Origin: Sphingomonas sp.
GTDB taxonomy: Bacteria > Pseudomonadota > Alphaproteobacteria > Sphingomonadales > Sphingomonadaceae
Direction of reading: 5' to 3'
Assembly (NCBI RefSeq): GCF_019635515.1
Contig: NZ_JAHBZI010000001.1
Location: forward strand, 620,001-684,000
Length of the DNA: 64,000 nucleotides
Shown here: positions 9,221-17,906 of the stretch, in pieces
Layout: each line of letters begins with the position of its first letter
How positions within the stretch are numbered: position 1 is the stretch's first letter
Made by a program: the position numbers and the translations under genes
Notes under the pieces: generated by a model
What the model was told of the DNA's origin: nothing
What the model saw: only the letters and a program-made list of their open reading frames with translations
Databases searched by the model: none

Positions 9221-10162
9221 GTGACCAAGACGAAAGTAGCGATCATCGGCTCCGGCAACATCGGCACCGACCTGATGATCAAGGTCATGCGCTTGTCCGA
9301 AAGCCTGGAAATGGGTGCCTTTGTCGGCATCGATCCGGAAAGCGACGGGCTGAGACGCGCGGAGCGTTTGGGCGTTCCGATCACGGCGGGCGGCATCGAA
9401 GGCCTCACCGCGATGCCGGAATTCAAGGATATCGCGATCGTGTTCGACGCGACCTCGGCTGGCGCGCACAAGCGGCACAGCGAGATGGTGATCGCGGCAG
9501 GCAAGCGCATGATCGACCTGACCCCGGCGGCGATCGGGCCCTATACGATCCCGCCGGTCAACGGATCGGTCAATCTCGACGCGGCCAATGTCAACATGGT
9601 GACCTGTGGCGGCCAGGCGACGATTCCGATCGTCCACGCCGTCAACCGCGTCGCCAAGGTGCATTATGGCGAGATCGTCGCCTCGATCAGCTCGAAGAGC
9701 GCGGGTCCGGGCACCCGCGCCAATATCGACGAGTTCACCGAGACGACCAGCCAGGCGATCATGGATGTCGGCGGTGCCACGCGCGGCAAGGCGATCATCA
9801 TCCTCAATCCCGCCGAGCCGCCGCTGATCATGCGCGACACCGTCTACTGCCTGTGCGAGGACGGTGACCGCGATGCGATCCGCCAGAGCATCGAGGACAT
9901 GGTCGTGGAAGTGCAGACCTATGTGCCCGGCTACCGGCTGAAGCAGGCGGTTCAGTTCGAAAGCATCGGCGACAACGCGCCGCTGCACATCCCCGAAATG
10001 GCCGGCACCGGCCAGACCGACTTTACCGGGCTCAAGGTGACGGTGTTCCTCGAGGTCGAGGGCGCGGCGCACTACCTGCCGGCCTATGCCGGCAATCTCG
10101 ACATCATGACCTCCGCCGCGCTGCGCACGGCCGAGCGCATCGCCGAAAGGATGGCGGCATGA
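9221..10162 (+). CDS. dmpF: Acetaldehyde dehydrogenase (acylating), meta-pathway type
   Basis: The product has about 313 residues: an N-terminal Rossmann motif ([17 protein letters not shown]), the catalytic cysteine in [12 protein letters not shown] (about residue 129), and the C-terminal dimer and aldolase-contact region. It converts acetaldehyde, NAD+ and CoA to acetyl-CoA, and works as a complex with the aldolase encoded next, channelling the volatile aldehyde. I chose GTG 9221, right before the conserved [11 protein letters not shown] start; an in-frame upstream ATG would overlap the operator. The stop overlaps the aldolase start (ATGA). Homologues are DmpF, BphJ, XylQ and MhpF. Confidence 0.93.
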   Translation: MTKTKVAIIGSGNIGTDLMIKVMRLSESLEMGAFVGIDPESDGLRRAERLGVPITAGGIEGLTAMPEFKDIAIVFDATSAGAHKRHSEMVIAAGKRMIDLTPAAIGPYTIPPVNGSVNLDAANVNMVTCGGQATIPIVHAVNRVAKVHYGEIVASISSKSAGPGTRANIDEFTETTSQAIMDVGGATRGKAIIILNPAEPPLIMRDTVYCLCEDGDRDAIRQSIEDMVVEVQTYVPGYRLKQAVQFESIGDNAPLHIPEMAGTGQTDFTGLKVTVFLEVEGAAHYLPAYAGNLDIMTSAALRTAERIAERMAA

Positions 10163-11187
10163 CCTTCGATCCGGCCAGCACCAAGCTCTACATCCAGGAC
10201 GTCACCCTGCGCGACGGGATGCACGCCATCCGCCACCAATATGGCATCGAGCACGTCAAGGGCATCGCCCGCGCGCTCGATCGCGCCAGGGTGGACGCCA
10301 TCGAAGTGGCGCATGGCGACGGGCTGCAAGGCTCTTCGTTCAACTATGGCTTCGGCGCGCATACCGATTGGGACTGGATCGGCGCGGTCGCCGAAGTGCT
10401 CGAGCACAGCGTGCTGACGACGCTGCTGCTGCCGGGGATCGGCACCGTCCACGATCTCAGGCACGCTTATGAGATGGGCGTCCGCTCGGTGCGGATCGCT
10501 ACGCATTGCACCGAGGCCGATGTCTCGAAGCAGCATATCGAGGCCGCGCGCGGTCTCGGCATGGACGTGTCGGGATTCCTGATGATGAGCCACATGTCGG
10601 AACCCGATGCGCTCGCCCAGCAGGCCAAGCTGATGGAAAGCTATGGCGCGCACTGCGTCTATGTCACCGATAGCGGCGGCGCGATGCATATGGACGCCTA
10701 TGCCGCGCGTCTCCAGGCCTATGACCGCGTTCTCAGCCCCGAGACCCAGCGCGGTGTACATGCCCATCACAATCTCTCGCTCGGCGTCGCCAACTCGATC
10801 GTCGCGGTCCAGAACGGTGCGGTGCGGGTCGATGCCAGCCTGGCCGGGATGGGCGCGGGCGCGGGCAATGCGCCGCTCGAAGTGTTCATCGCCGCGGCGG
10901 ACCGCCATGGCTGGAACCATGGCTGCGACCTCTACGCGCTGATGGACGCCGCCGAGGAGCTGGTCCGTCCGCTTCAGGACCGGCCGGTGCGGGTCGATCG
11001 CGAGACGCTGACGCTCGGCTATGCCGGTGTCTATTCGAGCTTCCTGCGCCACGCGGAGAAAGCGGCGGCCGAGCACGGCCTCGACACGCGCGCGATCCTC
11101 ACCGAAGTGGGGCGCCGCAAGATGGTCGGCGGGCAAGAGGACATGATCGTCGATGTTGCACTCGACATGATCAAGAGCCGTCACTGA
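10159..11187 (+). CDS. dmpG: 4-hydroxy-2-oxovalerate aldolase
   Basis: The 342-residue product is a class II pyruvate aldolase of the DmpG/BphI/MhpE family. Visible active-site features are TLRDGMHA (Arg, Asp and catalytic His), SGGAMHMD and the metal-binding HAHHNLSLG near residue 200. It cleaves 4-hydroxy-2-oxovalerate (or a homologue) to pyruvate and an aldehyde, passed to the dehydrogenase encoded just upstream (4-nt overlap). This is the final carbon-carbon cleavage of the meta pathway, so both hydrolytic and oxalocrotonate branches in this window converge here. Confidence 0.95.
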   Translation: MTFDPASTKLYIQDVTLRDGMHAIRHQYGIEHVKGIARALDRARVDAIEVAHGDGLQGSSFNYGFGAHTDWDWIGAVAEVLEHSVLTTLLLPGIGTVHDLRHAYEMGVRSVRIATHCTEADVSKQHIEAARGLGMDVSGFLMMSHMSEPDALAQQAKLMESYGAHCVYVTDSGGAMHMDAYAARLQAYDRVLSPETQRGVHAHHNLSLGVANSIVAVQNGAVRVDASLAGMGAGAGNAPLEVFIAAADRHGWNHGCDLYALMDAAEELVRPLQDRPVRVDRETLTLGYAGVYSSFLRHAEKAAAEHGLDTRAILTEVGRRKMVGGQEDMIVDVALDMIKSRH

Positions 11188-11209
11188 ACGATAAAGGCGG
11201 GAGAGAAGG

Positions 11210-11956
11210 ATGGACCTGGGACTGAAAGGCAAGACGGCGATCGTCTGCGCCGCGAGCAGCGGCATCGGCCGCGCCTGCGCCGCCGTCCTCGCGCAGGAAG
11301 GCGCGAACGTCATCATCAACGCCCGCACCGCGGAGACGCTCGAGGCGGTGGCGGCCGATATCCGCGCCGAAGCGCCCGATGTCACGGTAACCACCGTTGC
11401 CGGCAGCGTCACCGACGCGGCGGTACGTGAGGCGCTGGTGAACGCCGCGCCGCAGATCGATATCCTCGTCAACAATGCCGGCGGACCGCCGCCCGGCGAC
11501 TTCCGCGACTGGGACCGCGATACCTGGATCGCGGCGATCGACCAGAATTTGCTGAGCGCGATCGAGCTGATCCGCCTGACCGCCGATAATATGGCTGCGC
11601 GCGGCTTCGGCCGGATCGTCAACATCACCTCTTCGGCGGTGCGGGTGCCGATCCCGGTCATCGGCCTGTCGAACGCCACCCGCGCAGCGCTCACCAATTT
11701 CGTGTTCGGCATCGCCGGGGAATTCTCGTCAAAGGGCGTGACGATCAACAATATCCTGCCTGGGCCCTTCGATACCGAGCGGCTGCGCAAGTCGAAGGAT
11801 ATTACCATGCACCTCACCGGCAACCCGGTGGCCGGCCGCATCGGCGACCCGCTGGAGATGGGCGCGATGTGCGCGTTCCTGTGCAGCAGGCATGCGGGCT
11901 ATATCACCGGGCAGAATTTCCTGATGGATGGCGGTCTCTATCGCACGAGCGTTTGA
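11210..11956 (+). CDS. SDR-family oxidoreductase with altered catalytic Tyr/Lys
   Basis: The product has 248 residues with an SDR fold. The nucleotide-binding turn is CAASSGIG, the NNAG motif is present, the catalytic Ser lies in NITSSAV, and the C-terminus has GYITGQNFLMDGG. Where Tyr-x3-Lys is expected the sequence reads GLSNATRAAL, giving Ser and Arg in place of Tyr and Lys. Such FabG-like members without the YxxxK pair are a known subgroup, but their activity is uncertain. It follows the aldolase gene by 22 nt with a GGGAGAGAAGG site, so it is part of the same operon. Its step in the pathway is unknown. Confidence 0.8.
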   Translation: MDLGLKGKTAIVCAASSGIGRACAAVLAQEGANVIINARTAETLEAVAADIRAEAPDVTVTTVAGSVTDAAVREALVNAAPQIDILVNNAGGPPPGDFRDWDRDTWIAAIDQNLLSAIELIRLTADNMAARGFGRIVNITSSAVRVPIPVIGLSNATRAALTNFVFGIAGEFSSKGVTINNILPGPFDTERLRKSKDITMHLTGNPVAGRIGDPLEMGAMCAFLCSRHAGYITGQNFLMDGGLYRTSV

Positions 11957-11996
11957 CGCTCGCGACCAGGTACGCGCGGTGACGGGAGAGGAATCG

Positions 11997-12401
11997 ATGC
12001 GCGGCACGGGCACCCTGCAGCACGACATCGACGCTCTGGAGCAGACCAATGCCCGGATGCGGGCAGTCTTCGAAGCGAAATCGGGGAACTGGAAGCTCGA
12101 GCTGGTCAAGCTGCGGCGGATCCAGGGCGTGCAATTGTCCATCCTCTCTGAAAGCCTCGGTAAATGGGCCGGACAGGTTCTTGATCCCGGCGACAGGGAG
12201 ACCGCGACGCGTCTCTTCGCGGAGATGCGGCGATCGGTGGGGACGACGCAGGCGGAGTGGCCGCTCAGCTTGATCAATGATGCGGAATCGCTGCGCCGGT
12301 ATAACGCCGCGAGCCAGCATGCCATCGCCGCCAGCACGGCATTCTTCTCGTGGATCAAGACGCATCTCAGGCGCCCCGAACAGGGCATCGAGCTGCGGTG
12401 A
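11997..12401 (+). CDS. Small hypothetical protein, last gene of the aldolase operon
   Basis: The product has 134 residues, mostly helical by composition, soluble, with no signal peptide or membrane segment. The segment TLQHDIDALEQTNARMRAVF could form a coiled coil. The start at 11997 has GGGAGAGGA about 6 nt upstream and lies 40 nt after the SDR stop, in the same direction. I do not recognise a family. It may be a small accessory or regulatory protein of the catabolic operon. Confidence 0.6.
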   Translation: MRGTGTLQHDIDALEQTNARMRAVFEAKSGNWKLELVKLRRIQGVQLSILSESLGKWAGQVLDPGDRETATRLFAEMRRSVGTTQAEWPLSLINDAESLRRYNAASQHAIAASTAFFSWIKTHLRRPEQGIELR

Positions 12402-12628
12402 GCGGCGGCCGGAACGTTACCACGGAGGTTACAGATCGCGGCAGACGCCGCCTGCCCGCAGTCGCCAACCCTGCCCCTTCATCTCTGTGAACGACGCGCC
12501 GGGAACGGCAAACAACGTTATGAAACTTGCTGTGCCGGGCAGGCTCGGTAGCCCTCAAATCCTAAACGCGGCCCGCAAACGGGTTGCCAGGCTCGAGCCG
12601 CCTGGTGAGAGGATGAGAGGAAGACGCG
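12402..12628 (+). promoter_or_regulatory. Intergenic region with GTTAC direct repeat before the FAD-oxidase gene
   Basis: No gene is seen in these 227 nt. GTTAC occurs twice 12 nt apart (12416 and 12428), the second in the context CGGAGGTTACAGAT, and CGTTAT follows near 12516. The similar CGGAGGTTAC element in the promoter region at 5992-6001 suggests a shared activator site. The stretch probably holds the promoter of the gene at 12629. Confidence 0.35.
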
Positions 12629-14260
12629 ATGATCCAACATTATTTCCACGCGCCCTGGCAGCAGCCGACAGGTGATGATTTCCTTGTGGCGCCGCGCCGT
12701 TCCGCGCTTGACCGGCGGGCGTTCGTGCGCTCCGGCCTGGTGGCCACCGCGGCGGCGGTAGCGGCGGTGCCGGCCGGCGGACTGTGGGCAAAGCCCGTCC
12801 TCAAGGGAAGCGGCCTTGCCGCCATTCCCGACGAGATGGCGGCGATCGCCCTGAACGGCAAGTCGCTGGCGCTGAAGCGTGCGGACATCCGCGCGCTGCG
12901 CGACGCGCTAAAGGGGCAGGTGCTGCTGGCGCAGGACGAAGGCTATGATAGCGCAAGGCGCATCTGGGATACGAGCTTCGATCGCCGGCCGGCACTGATT
13001 GCCCGCTGTGCGAACGCTCAGGACGTCATGCAGGCCGTCGACTTCGCGCGCTCGAGCGGAATCCGCACCGCGGTGCGCGCAGGCGGCCACAGCCATTCGG
13101 GCATGTCACAGCCCGAGGGTGGATTGATGATCGATATGACTGCGATCAACGAGGTGCGGGTCGATGCGGCAGCGCGCGAAGCCCGAGCCGGCGGCGGCAC
13201 GCTGCTTGGCGGACTGGACCGGCCAGCGCAGGCGGCTGGCTTTGCGGTCACGCTAGGCACCGACACCGGCACCGGCATCGCCGGCCTCACGCTCGGCGGC
13301 GGCATGGGTCGTCTGATGCGGCAGTTCGGGCTCACCATCGACAATCTGCTGAGCGCCGATGTCGTCACCGCTGACGGTAAGCTTCGCCATGCCAGCGCGC
13401 GGGAAAATCCGGAACTGTTCTGGGGCATCCGGGGCGGCGGCGGTAATTTCGGCATCGTCACCGACTTCCGCTATCGGGTGCATCCGTTCGCGCGCCCCGT
13501 CATGGATGGGTTCAGGGGCTTTCGCTATGATCCCAAACAGGCGCGCGCGTTCTACGCGACGATGGCCGAGCTTGCCGCGCGCGCGCCCGACGATCTGATG
13601 CTCGGTGCGGCGATAGTCAATTCCGTGCCGCCTGGCGGCAAGGCATTGGTTCGCTCGATGGTGTTGAGCGTCAGCTATACGGGCGTCGATTTCGATCGCA
13701 TCAACACGATGCTCGCAGCGTTCGACAAGTTTGGCCCGCCGGTTTTCGATTCGATCGCGGTAATGCCGTATCTCAAGGCGCAGCGCGCCGAGGGCGCGGC
13801 GAACGTCATCGTCCCGACAAAGGTGCAGATGTTCTCCGAAACCGGCTTTCTGCGCGAGATGCAGCCGGAGATGATCGATGAGCTGGTGCAGCGGTTCGAA
13901 GCCATGCCCGGCGATATCGGCATGATGGCCGCCATCGGCCAATTGGGTGGCGCAGTGTCGAGGGTAGCGCCGGATGCGACTGCCTATTGGAATCGCTCTG
14001 CCAAATTTCAGTTCTACGTCACTGCGAGCTGGAGCGATCCGGCGCGTGGCGCTGTCAGCCGCGAGGCCGCTCAAGCGATCTGGGCCGGCGTCGAGGAATA
14101 TACCGAGGGCTATTACATCAACATGCTGGATCACGAGGAGGATCAGCGCCTGCGCGCCAATTTCGGCGGCAATTTCAAGAGGCTGGTGAAGCTCAAGCGC
14201 AAGGTGGACCCGGGCAATTTGTTCCGCATGAATGCCAACATCAAGCCGGACGCCGTCTGA
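12629..14260 (+). CDS. Tat-exported BBE-like FAD-dependent oxidase
   Basis: The 543-residue product has a twin-arginine leader (DRRAFVRSGLVATAAAVAA), then a PCMH-type FAD domain with RAGGHSHSG (the His that carries the 8-alpha flavin bond) and GLTLGGGMGRL, and a BBE C-terminal segment (YYINMLDHEED, VDPGNLFRMNANI). The second covalent attachment cysteine of bicovalent members is replaced: the region reads TLGTDTGTGIAG with no Cys. So it is likely a monocovalent flavoprotein acting in the periplasm on an alcohol, sugar or phenolic side chain. It is preceded by its own likely promoter and faces the MFS gene. Confidence 0.85.
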   Translation: MIQHYFHAPWQQPTGDDFLVAPRRSALDRRAFVRSGLVATAAAVAAVPAGGLWAKPVLKGSGLAAIPDEMAAIALNGKSLALKRADIRALRDALKGQVLLAQDEGYDSARRIWDTSFDRRPALIARCANAQDVMQAVDFARSSGIRTAVRAGGHSHSGMSQPEGGLMIDMTAINEVRVDAAAREARAGGGTLLGGLDRPAQAAGFAVTLGTDTGTGIAGLTLGGGMGRLMRQFGLTIDNLLSADVVTADGKLRHASARENPELFWGIRGGGGNFGIVTDFRYRVHPFARPVMDGFRGFRYDPKQARAFYATMAELAARAPDDLMLGAAIVNSVPPGGKALVRSMVLSVSYTGVDFDRINTMLAAFDKFGPPVFDSIAVMPYLKAQRAEGAANVIVPTKVQMFSETGFLREMQPEMIDELVQRFEAMPGDIGMMAAIGQLGGAVSRVAPDATAYWNRSAKFQFYVTASWSDPARGAVSREAAQAIWAGVEEYTEGYYINMLDHEEDQRLRANFGGNFKRLVKLKRKVDPGNLFRMNANIKPDAV

Positions 14261-14290
14261 CGCCGTGGCGCGGTCGCGGCGGCTTGGGGT

Positions 14291-14326
14291 ATGGGCCGTC
14301 CCTGCCGGTCATGGCGGGACGCCCAT
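14291..14326. terminator. Hairpin between convergent FAD-oxidase and MFS genes
   Basis: ATGGGCCGTCCC pairs with GGGACGCCCAT with one bulged base around a 13-nt loop. There is no U-tract, so it could be a weak bidirectional terminator. Confidence 0.4.
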
Positions 14327-14369
14327 TGCCTCCGGTTTCGGCTTGGCCGCGCCGATCAGGAACGCGGCG

Positions 14370-15677
14370 CTAGACCGGGTGCGCCGCCGAGCCGTCCTGC
14401 GGGAGCGCGGCGTCGCCCGCAGAGCCGGCCAGACGCGTCTGGGCGATGAAGAAGCAAGCCGCGGCAATCAGCGTACCCGCCATGCCGGTCAGGGCGATGG
14501 CGAGACCGAGGCGCATGCCGCCATTGCTGAAAACACCCACGAACAAGGGGCCAAGACTGCCGCCGACCGCCGCTGTGCACAGGCCCATAAGCGCCGCGGC
14601 GCGGGCCTGTTGCCAGGGTTGGACACTGAGCTGAAGCGGCACCAGCATCATCGAATTTATCATCGAGGCCAGGAAGACGAAACCCGCATAGCAAATCAGC
14701 GCCGTCACCGGCGAACCGCTCAACCCGAGGGCCGCCGTCGCAACGGCGGCACCCGCGGCAATCAATTTGAGAAAGCGGATCAGCGCAAACAGCGAATCGT
14801 CCTGCCGCCGCGCCGCCGCGCGATTGGCGACCAGGGTGCCGATGACGCCGGCGGTTAGGAACGCCGCTCCCGAGGCCGCGCCGGCCGACCCCACTTCCAT
14901 GCCATGCTCGCGAACCAGCAACATCGGGAACCAGGCGACGAAGCCGAACATGGCGAGGAAGTTGGCCGTCATCGCCGCATAATGCCATGGCAGGAACGGC
15001 GGGATGCTGCTGCCGCTCTTCACCACGGCGTCCGCCACCTGCTGGCGCTCCGGGCGCGGGCGTTCCGTCACGCCCCATGCCAGCAGCGGCGCCAGCGCCA
15101 AGCCGGGCAGGCCGAGCAGGACGAAGATATAGCGCCAGGGATCCTCGATCGAACCGGTGAGCAGCTTGAGCGCGATGCCGCCGCCGATCAGCGCGAGTCC
15201 GCTGCCCAGCCATGGCGCCAGCATGAAAAAGCTGCTCGCTCGCATGACGTCGCGGCGTCCCCCCATCTGGCTGATGAGCGATGCCGCCGCCGGGCCCAGG
15301 CCGGCCTCGGCGACTGCGGTCAGGCTGCGGAAGAAGAACAGGGTCACGAACGATCCGACGAACCCGCAGGCGATCGTGGCAAGGCTCCAGATCAGCACGC
15401 ACAGGCCGGCGATGCCGACGCGTCGCGCGCGGCGGTCCAATAGCCAGCCCAGGGGCAGGCCGGCGATCGCGTAGAACAGGGAAAACGCGACGCCCTGAAG
15501 CAGCCCAAGCTGCAGATCCGAGAGATGGAGGGCGTCCTGCACCGGCTTGGCCAGCAAGCTCATGACGTGGCGGTCCGCCTGCGCCGCGATGGTGCAACCG
15601 ATCAGCGTGAGCAGCATGGCGCGGTCCTGACGCGGCCGCCGCGCCTCGCTGCCATCCATGGCGGGGGATATGCTCAT
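14370..15677 (-). CDS. MFS transporter (aromatic acid type likely)
   Basis: The 435-residue product has about twelve hydrophobic segments. The loop GLPLGWLLDRRARRVG between helices 2 and 3 is the MFS signature, and LTLIGCTIAAQADRHVMSLL is characteristic of sphingomonad MFS carriers found in aromatic and terpene catabolic clusters. It probably imports an organic acid substrate or exports an intermediate. It is the second gene of a leftward operon after the small ABM-domain gene (58-nt gap), downstream of a perfect palindromic operator, and so likely controlled by the neighbouring GntR regulator. Confidence 0.85.
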   Translation of the reverse strand: MSISPAMDGSEARRPRQDRAMLLTLIGCTIAAQADRHVMSLLAKPVQDALHLSDLQLGLLQGVAFSLFYAIAGLPLGWLLDRRARRVGIAGLCVLIWSLATIACGFVGSFVTLFFFRSLTAVAEAGLGPAAASLISQMGGRRDVMRASSFFMLAPWLGSGLALIGGGIALKLLTGSIEDPWRYIFVLLGLPGLALAPLLAWGVTERPRPERQQVADAVVKSGSSIPPFLPWHYAAMTANFLAMFGFVAWFPMLLVREHGMEVGSAGAASGAAFLTAGVIGTLVANRAAARRQDDSLFALIRFLKLIAAGAAVATAALGLSGSPVTALICYAGFVFLASMINSMMLVPLQLSVQPWQQARAAALMGLCTAAVGGSLGPLFVGVFSNGGMRLGLAIALTGMAGTLIAAACFFIAQTRLAGSAGDAALPQDGSAAHPV

Positions 15678-15735
15678 AATCTACCTCGATATCGTCCTGG
15701 ATGCGCCGCAAATCCGGCGCGAGGCGGGGACGCGG

Positions 15736-16092
15736 TTATGGGATCGCGGAACCTTGATGCGGGTGCACGGCGAACGGCTGACCGCGCGTCACGTCATAGG
15801 GCGCGGCGAACAGGCCGGGCCGTCGCGCTTCGATCCAGCGGCCGACGCCTTCGGCATGGTCCCGAAGGGCACGGTCGTCGCGAAAGGTGCTGAACACGCC
15901 GAAGCGTCCGCCGCCGAGATCGACCGCCATATAGCCGGAAGTGCCGGTTTCGGCGCGCAGCCGCACGGCCACCGATTCGAGAAAGTCCCGAGCCTCGTCC
16001 TCGCGGCCCGGAATGGCCTCCATCGTCACCCACACCGCGTGCCGGTCCATGTCAGCCGGGACTGCCGCAGATGCCATGCTCGCCTCCACCAT
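15736..16092 (-). CDS. ABM-type (antibiotic biosynthesis monooxygenase) domain protein, copy 1
   Basis: The product has about 118 residues. The core VWVTMEAIPGREDEARDF, YMAVDLGGGRFGVFSTFRDD and the tail PYDVTRGQPFAVHP fit a dimeric alpha+beta barrel (ABM fold). The second ABM gene at 22764 has the same layout, including the PY-x-(V/I)-TRG tail. I used ATG 16092 (AGGAG 7 nt upstream); ATG 16077 with GGAGG is an equally good alternative. Small ABM proteins may oxidise quinol-type compounds or act as chaperones for reactive intermediates. The role here is unknown, but both copies sit next to the same operator motif. Confidence 0.7.
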   Translation of the reverse strand: MVEASMASAAVPADMDRHAVWVTMEAIPGREDEARDFLESVAVRLRAETGTSGYMAVDLGGGRFGVFSTFRDDRALRDHAEGVGRWIEARRPGLFAAPYDVTRGQPFAVHPHQGSAIP

Positions 16093-16120
16093 ATCAAAGC
16101 TCCTGCCGTAGAGAGGCATG

Positions 16121-16132
16121 CTTGCATGCAAG
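16121..16132. promoter_or_regulatory. Perfect palindrome CTTGCATGCAAG, candidate GntR operator
   Basis: This 12-bp perfect palindrome lies about 29 nt upstream of the ABM/MFS operon start and 97 nt downstream of the GntR coding end. Related sites occur at 16970, 9178 and 23313. Size and symmetry suit a dimeric GntR (FCD) regulator. Confidence 0.5.
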
Positions 16133-16228
16133 TCATAGGGATAATGACGTGGCGCCTCAAGCGTCTTTGGACAAGGCTGGCATCCGTGCGCCCGGTCGGG
16201 CAGGGCGGCAACGCGAACCGCGCCTGGG

Positions 16229-16948
16229 TCAGCCTTTCTCCAGTCCGACCAGCACGGCGCCGGCGACGGCGGCGATATGGGCCTCGGCCACCAGCTTGGC
16301 GCGCTCAGGCTGATGACGGGCAATGGCGTCGATGATCTGCTCGTGATCCTGCACGGCATCCGACATGAACGCTTCGAACCCCGCCGAATGGGTGATGAAG
16401 AAGTCGCACATGTTGAAATTGCTGCGCTGCTTTTCGTCCAGCAGCGGCGAGCGGGCCATTGCGTGCATCAAATGATGGAACTCGCGGTTCAGCGCGGCAT
16501 GCGCCACAGCGTCGCCCGTCTGGCCGATGGCGATCAATCGATTCTGGAGCCCGCGGAGCTCGGTCAGTTGCGCATCGGTGCGGCGCATCGCGGCAAGCTC
16601 GACAAGAAGCCCTTCCATGCGCTGGAACATCAGAAAGAAATCGGCGATTTCATCGCGGCTGGGATCGATCACCTGGCAACCGACTTGCGGGATGATCTGG
16701 ACAAAGCCGTCCGCCGAAAGCCGATTGAGCGCGGACATGATCGGTTGGCGGCTGGCGCCGGTCTCGGCAATCAGTTCCTTGACCAGGATCCGCTCGCCGA
16801 ACGCGTAGCGCGCATGCACAAGCCTGTTGATGATGAGGCCATAGACTTGGTTGTTCTTGCTCAACCTCGGCGCCTTTCCTTCCCGCAACATATGTTCCCT
16901 ATCCCCCTTGGCGCGCCGATCAAGCTCTGACTGAGGCAGGCGCACCAT
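16229..16948 (-). CDS. GntR-family regulator, FCD type
   Basis: The 239-residue product has an N-terminal winged helix (VYGLIINRLVHARYAFGERI, ETGASRQPIMSALNRLSADG) and an all-helical FCD-like effector domain. The His residues in NREFHHLMHAM and the later helices could bind a metal and a carboxylate. It is transcribed away from the C-C hydrolase/MhpB operon, with one candidate operator in the gap and another in front of the ABM/MFS operon on its other side. It probably represses both until a ring-cleavage metabolite binds. Confidence 0.85.
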   Translation of the reverse strand: MVRLPQSELDRRAKGDREHMLREGKAPRLSKNNQVYGLIINRLVHARYAFGERILVKELIAETGASRQPIMSALNRLSADGFVQIIPQVGCQVIDPSRDEIADFFLMFQRMEGLLVELAAMRRTDAQLTELRGLQNRLIAIGQTGDAVAHAALNREFHHLMHAMARSPLLDEKQRSNFNMCDFFITHSAGFEAFMSDAVQDHEQIIDAIARHQPERAKLVAEAHIAAVAGAVLVGLEKG

Positions 16949-16962
16949 TGCGTGACTTTACA

Positions 16963-16984
16963 ATACATGCTTGCATGCTAGTAT
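16963..16984. promoter_or_regulatory. Candidate GntR operator upstream of the hydrolase/MhpB operon
   Basis: ATAC(N14)GTAT is an imperfect dyad. Its core CTTGCATGCTAG (16970-16981) matches 11 of 12 positions of the palindrome at 16121. It is only 25 nt upstream of the hydrolase start and 15 nt upstream of the gntR start, so binding would block both promoters. Confidence 0.5.
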
Positions 16985-17008
16985 GATTGAATAGAGAGGG
17001 GATTGGAA

Positions 17009-17896
17009 ATGGCATTTCTGTGGCCCGAGCTGGCAAGTGGCGAAGTCCGCCTCGGCTATGTCGATGCGGGCGGCATCCGCACCCGGTACCTCGAAAGCGG
17101 CGATCGGGACGCGGAAGAGGCGGTGATCTTCGTTCACGGTACGGGCGGTCACCTCGAAGCCTTCATCCGCAATCTGCTGCCGCACGCGGCGGCGCATCGC
17201 ACGATCGCGCTGGACATGGTCGGGCATGGCTTCTCCTCAAAGCCCGCGCACGACTACGAAATCCGTCATTATGTTCAGCATCTGCTCGATTTTTGCGATG
17301 CCACGGGAATTGCGCGCGCCCATCTCCACGGTGAATCGCTCGGCGGATGGATCGTCGCGCAATTCGCCATCGACCATCCCCAGCGGGTCGCGACGCTGAC
17401 GCTCAATACCGCGGGCGGGCTCAATACCGATCCCGCTGTAATGGAGCGGGTGTATAACGTCACCATGAAGGCGGTTGCCGAAGCGAGCCCGGCGACCGTG
17501 CGTGCGCGGCTCGAATGGTTGATGAACGACCCGTCGCGCGTCACCGACGATCTCGTCGAATTGCGCTATCGAATCTACACCCAGCCCGGATTCATCGACG
17601 CGATGAAGCGCATCCTGTGCCTCCAGAACATGGAGATCCGCATGCGCAACGTCCTGACCGACGAAAGCCTGACCCGCATCTCGGCGCCGACGCTGGTGAT
17701 CTGGACCGATCATGATCCGACCGCGCCGGTCGCGACTGGCGAGCGCTTCGTCGCAGCGATTCCCAATGCCGAGCCGCTCGTGATCATGGGCGACTGCGCG
17801 CATTGGCCGCAATGGGAAAAGGCCGACGAGTTCAACCGCATCCATCTCGATTTCCTCGCCCGGCAAAGCGCCGCGGCGAGCGCCGTCGCGGCCTGA
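17009..17896 (+). CDS. Alpha/beta hydrolase, meta-cleavage product (C-C) hydrolase type
   Basis: The 295-residue product is of the MhpC/BphD/XylF kind. The oxyanion region reads FVHGTGGHLEAF, the nucleophile elbow HGESLGGW, the acid WTDHDPTAP, and the catalytic His CAHWPQWE. It hydrolyses the vinylogous 1,5-diketone formed by extradiol cleavage into a hydroxypentadienoate and a carboxylic acid. The ATG at 17009 has AGAGAGGGGA 7 nt upstream. The next gene, 10 nt downstream, encodes the MhpB-type dioxygenase that would produce its substrate. Confidence 0.88.
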   Translation: MAFLWPELASGEVRLGYVDAGGIRTRYLESGDRDAEEAVIFVHGTGGHLEAFIRNLLPHAAAHRTIALDMVGHGFSSKPAHDYEIRHYVQHLLDFCDATGIARAHLHGESLGGWIVAQFAIDHPQRVATLTLNTAGGLNTDPAVMERVYNVTMKAVAEASPATVRARLEWLMNDPSRVTDDLVELRYRIYTQPGFIDAMKRILCLQNMEIRMRNVLTDESLTRISAPTLVIWTDHDPTAPVATGERFVAAIPNAEPLVIMGDCAHWPQWEKADEFNRIHLDFLARQSAAASAVAA

Positions 17897-17906
17897 GGTA
17901 GAGAGG

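Noticed and set aside
10084..11841. A 585-codon minus-strand frame opposite the aldolase and SDR genes
   Set aside because: Both sense genes carry complete family motifs; the antisense frame crosses gene borders.
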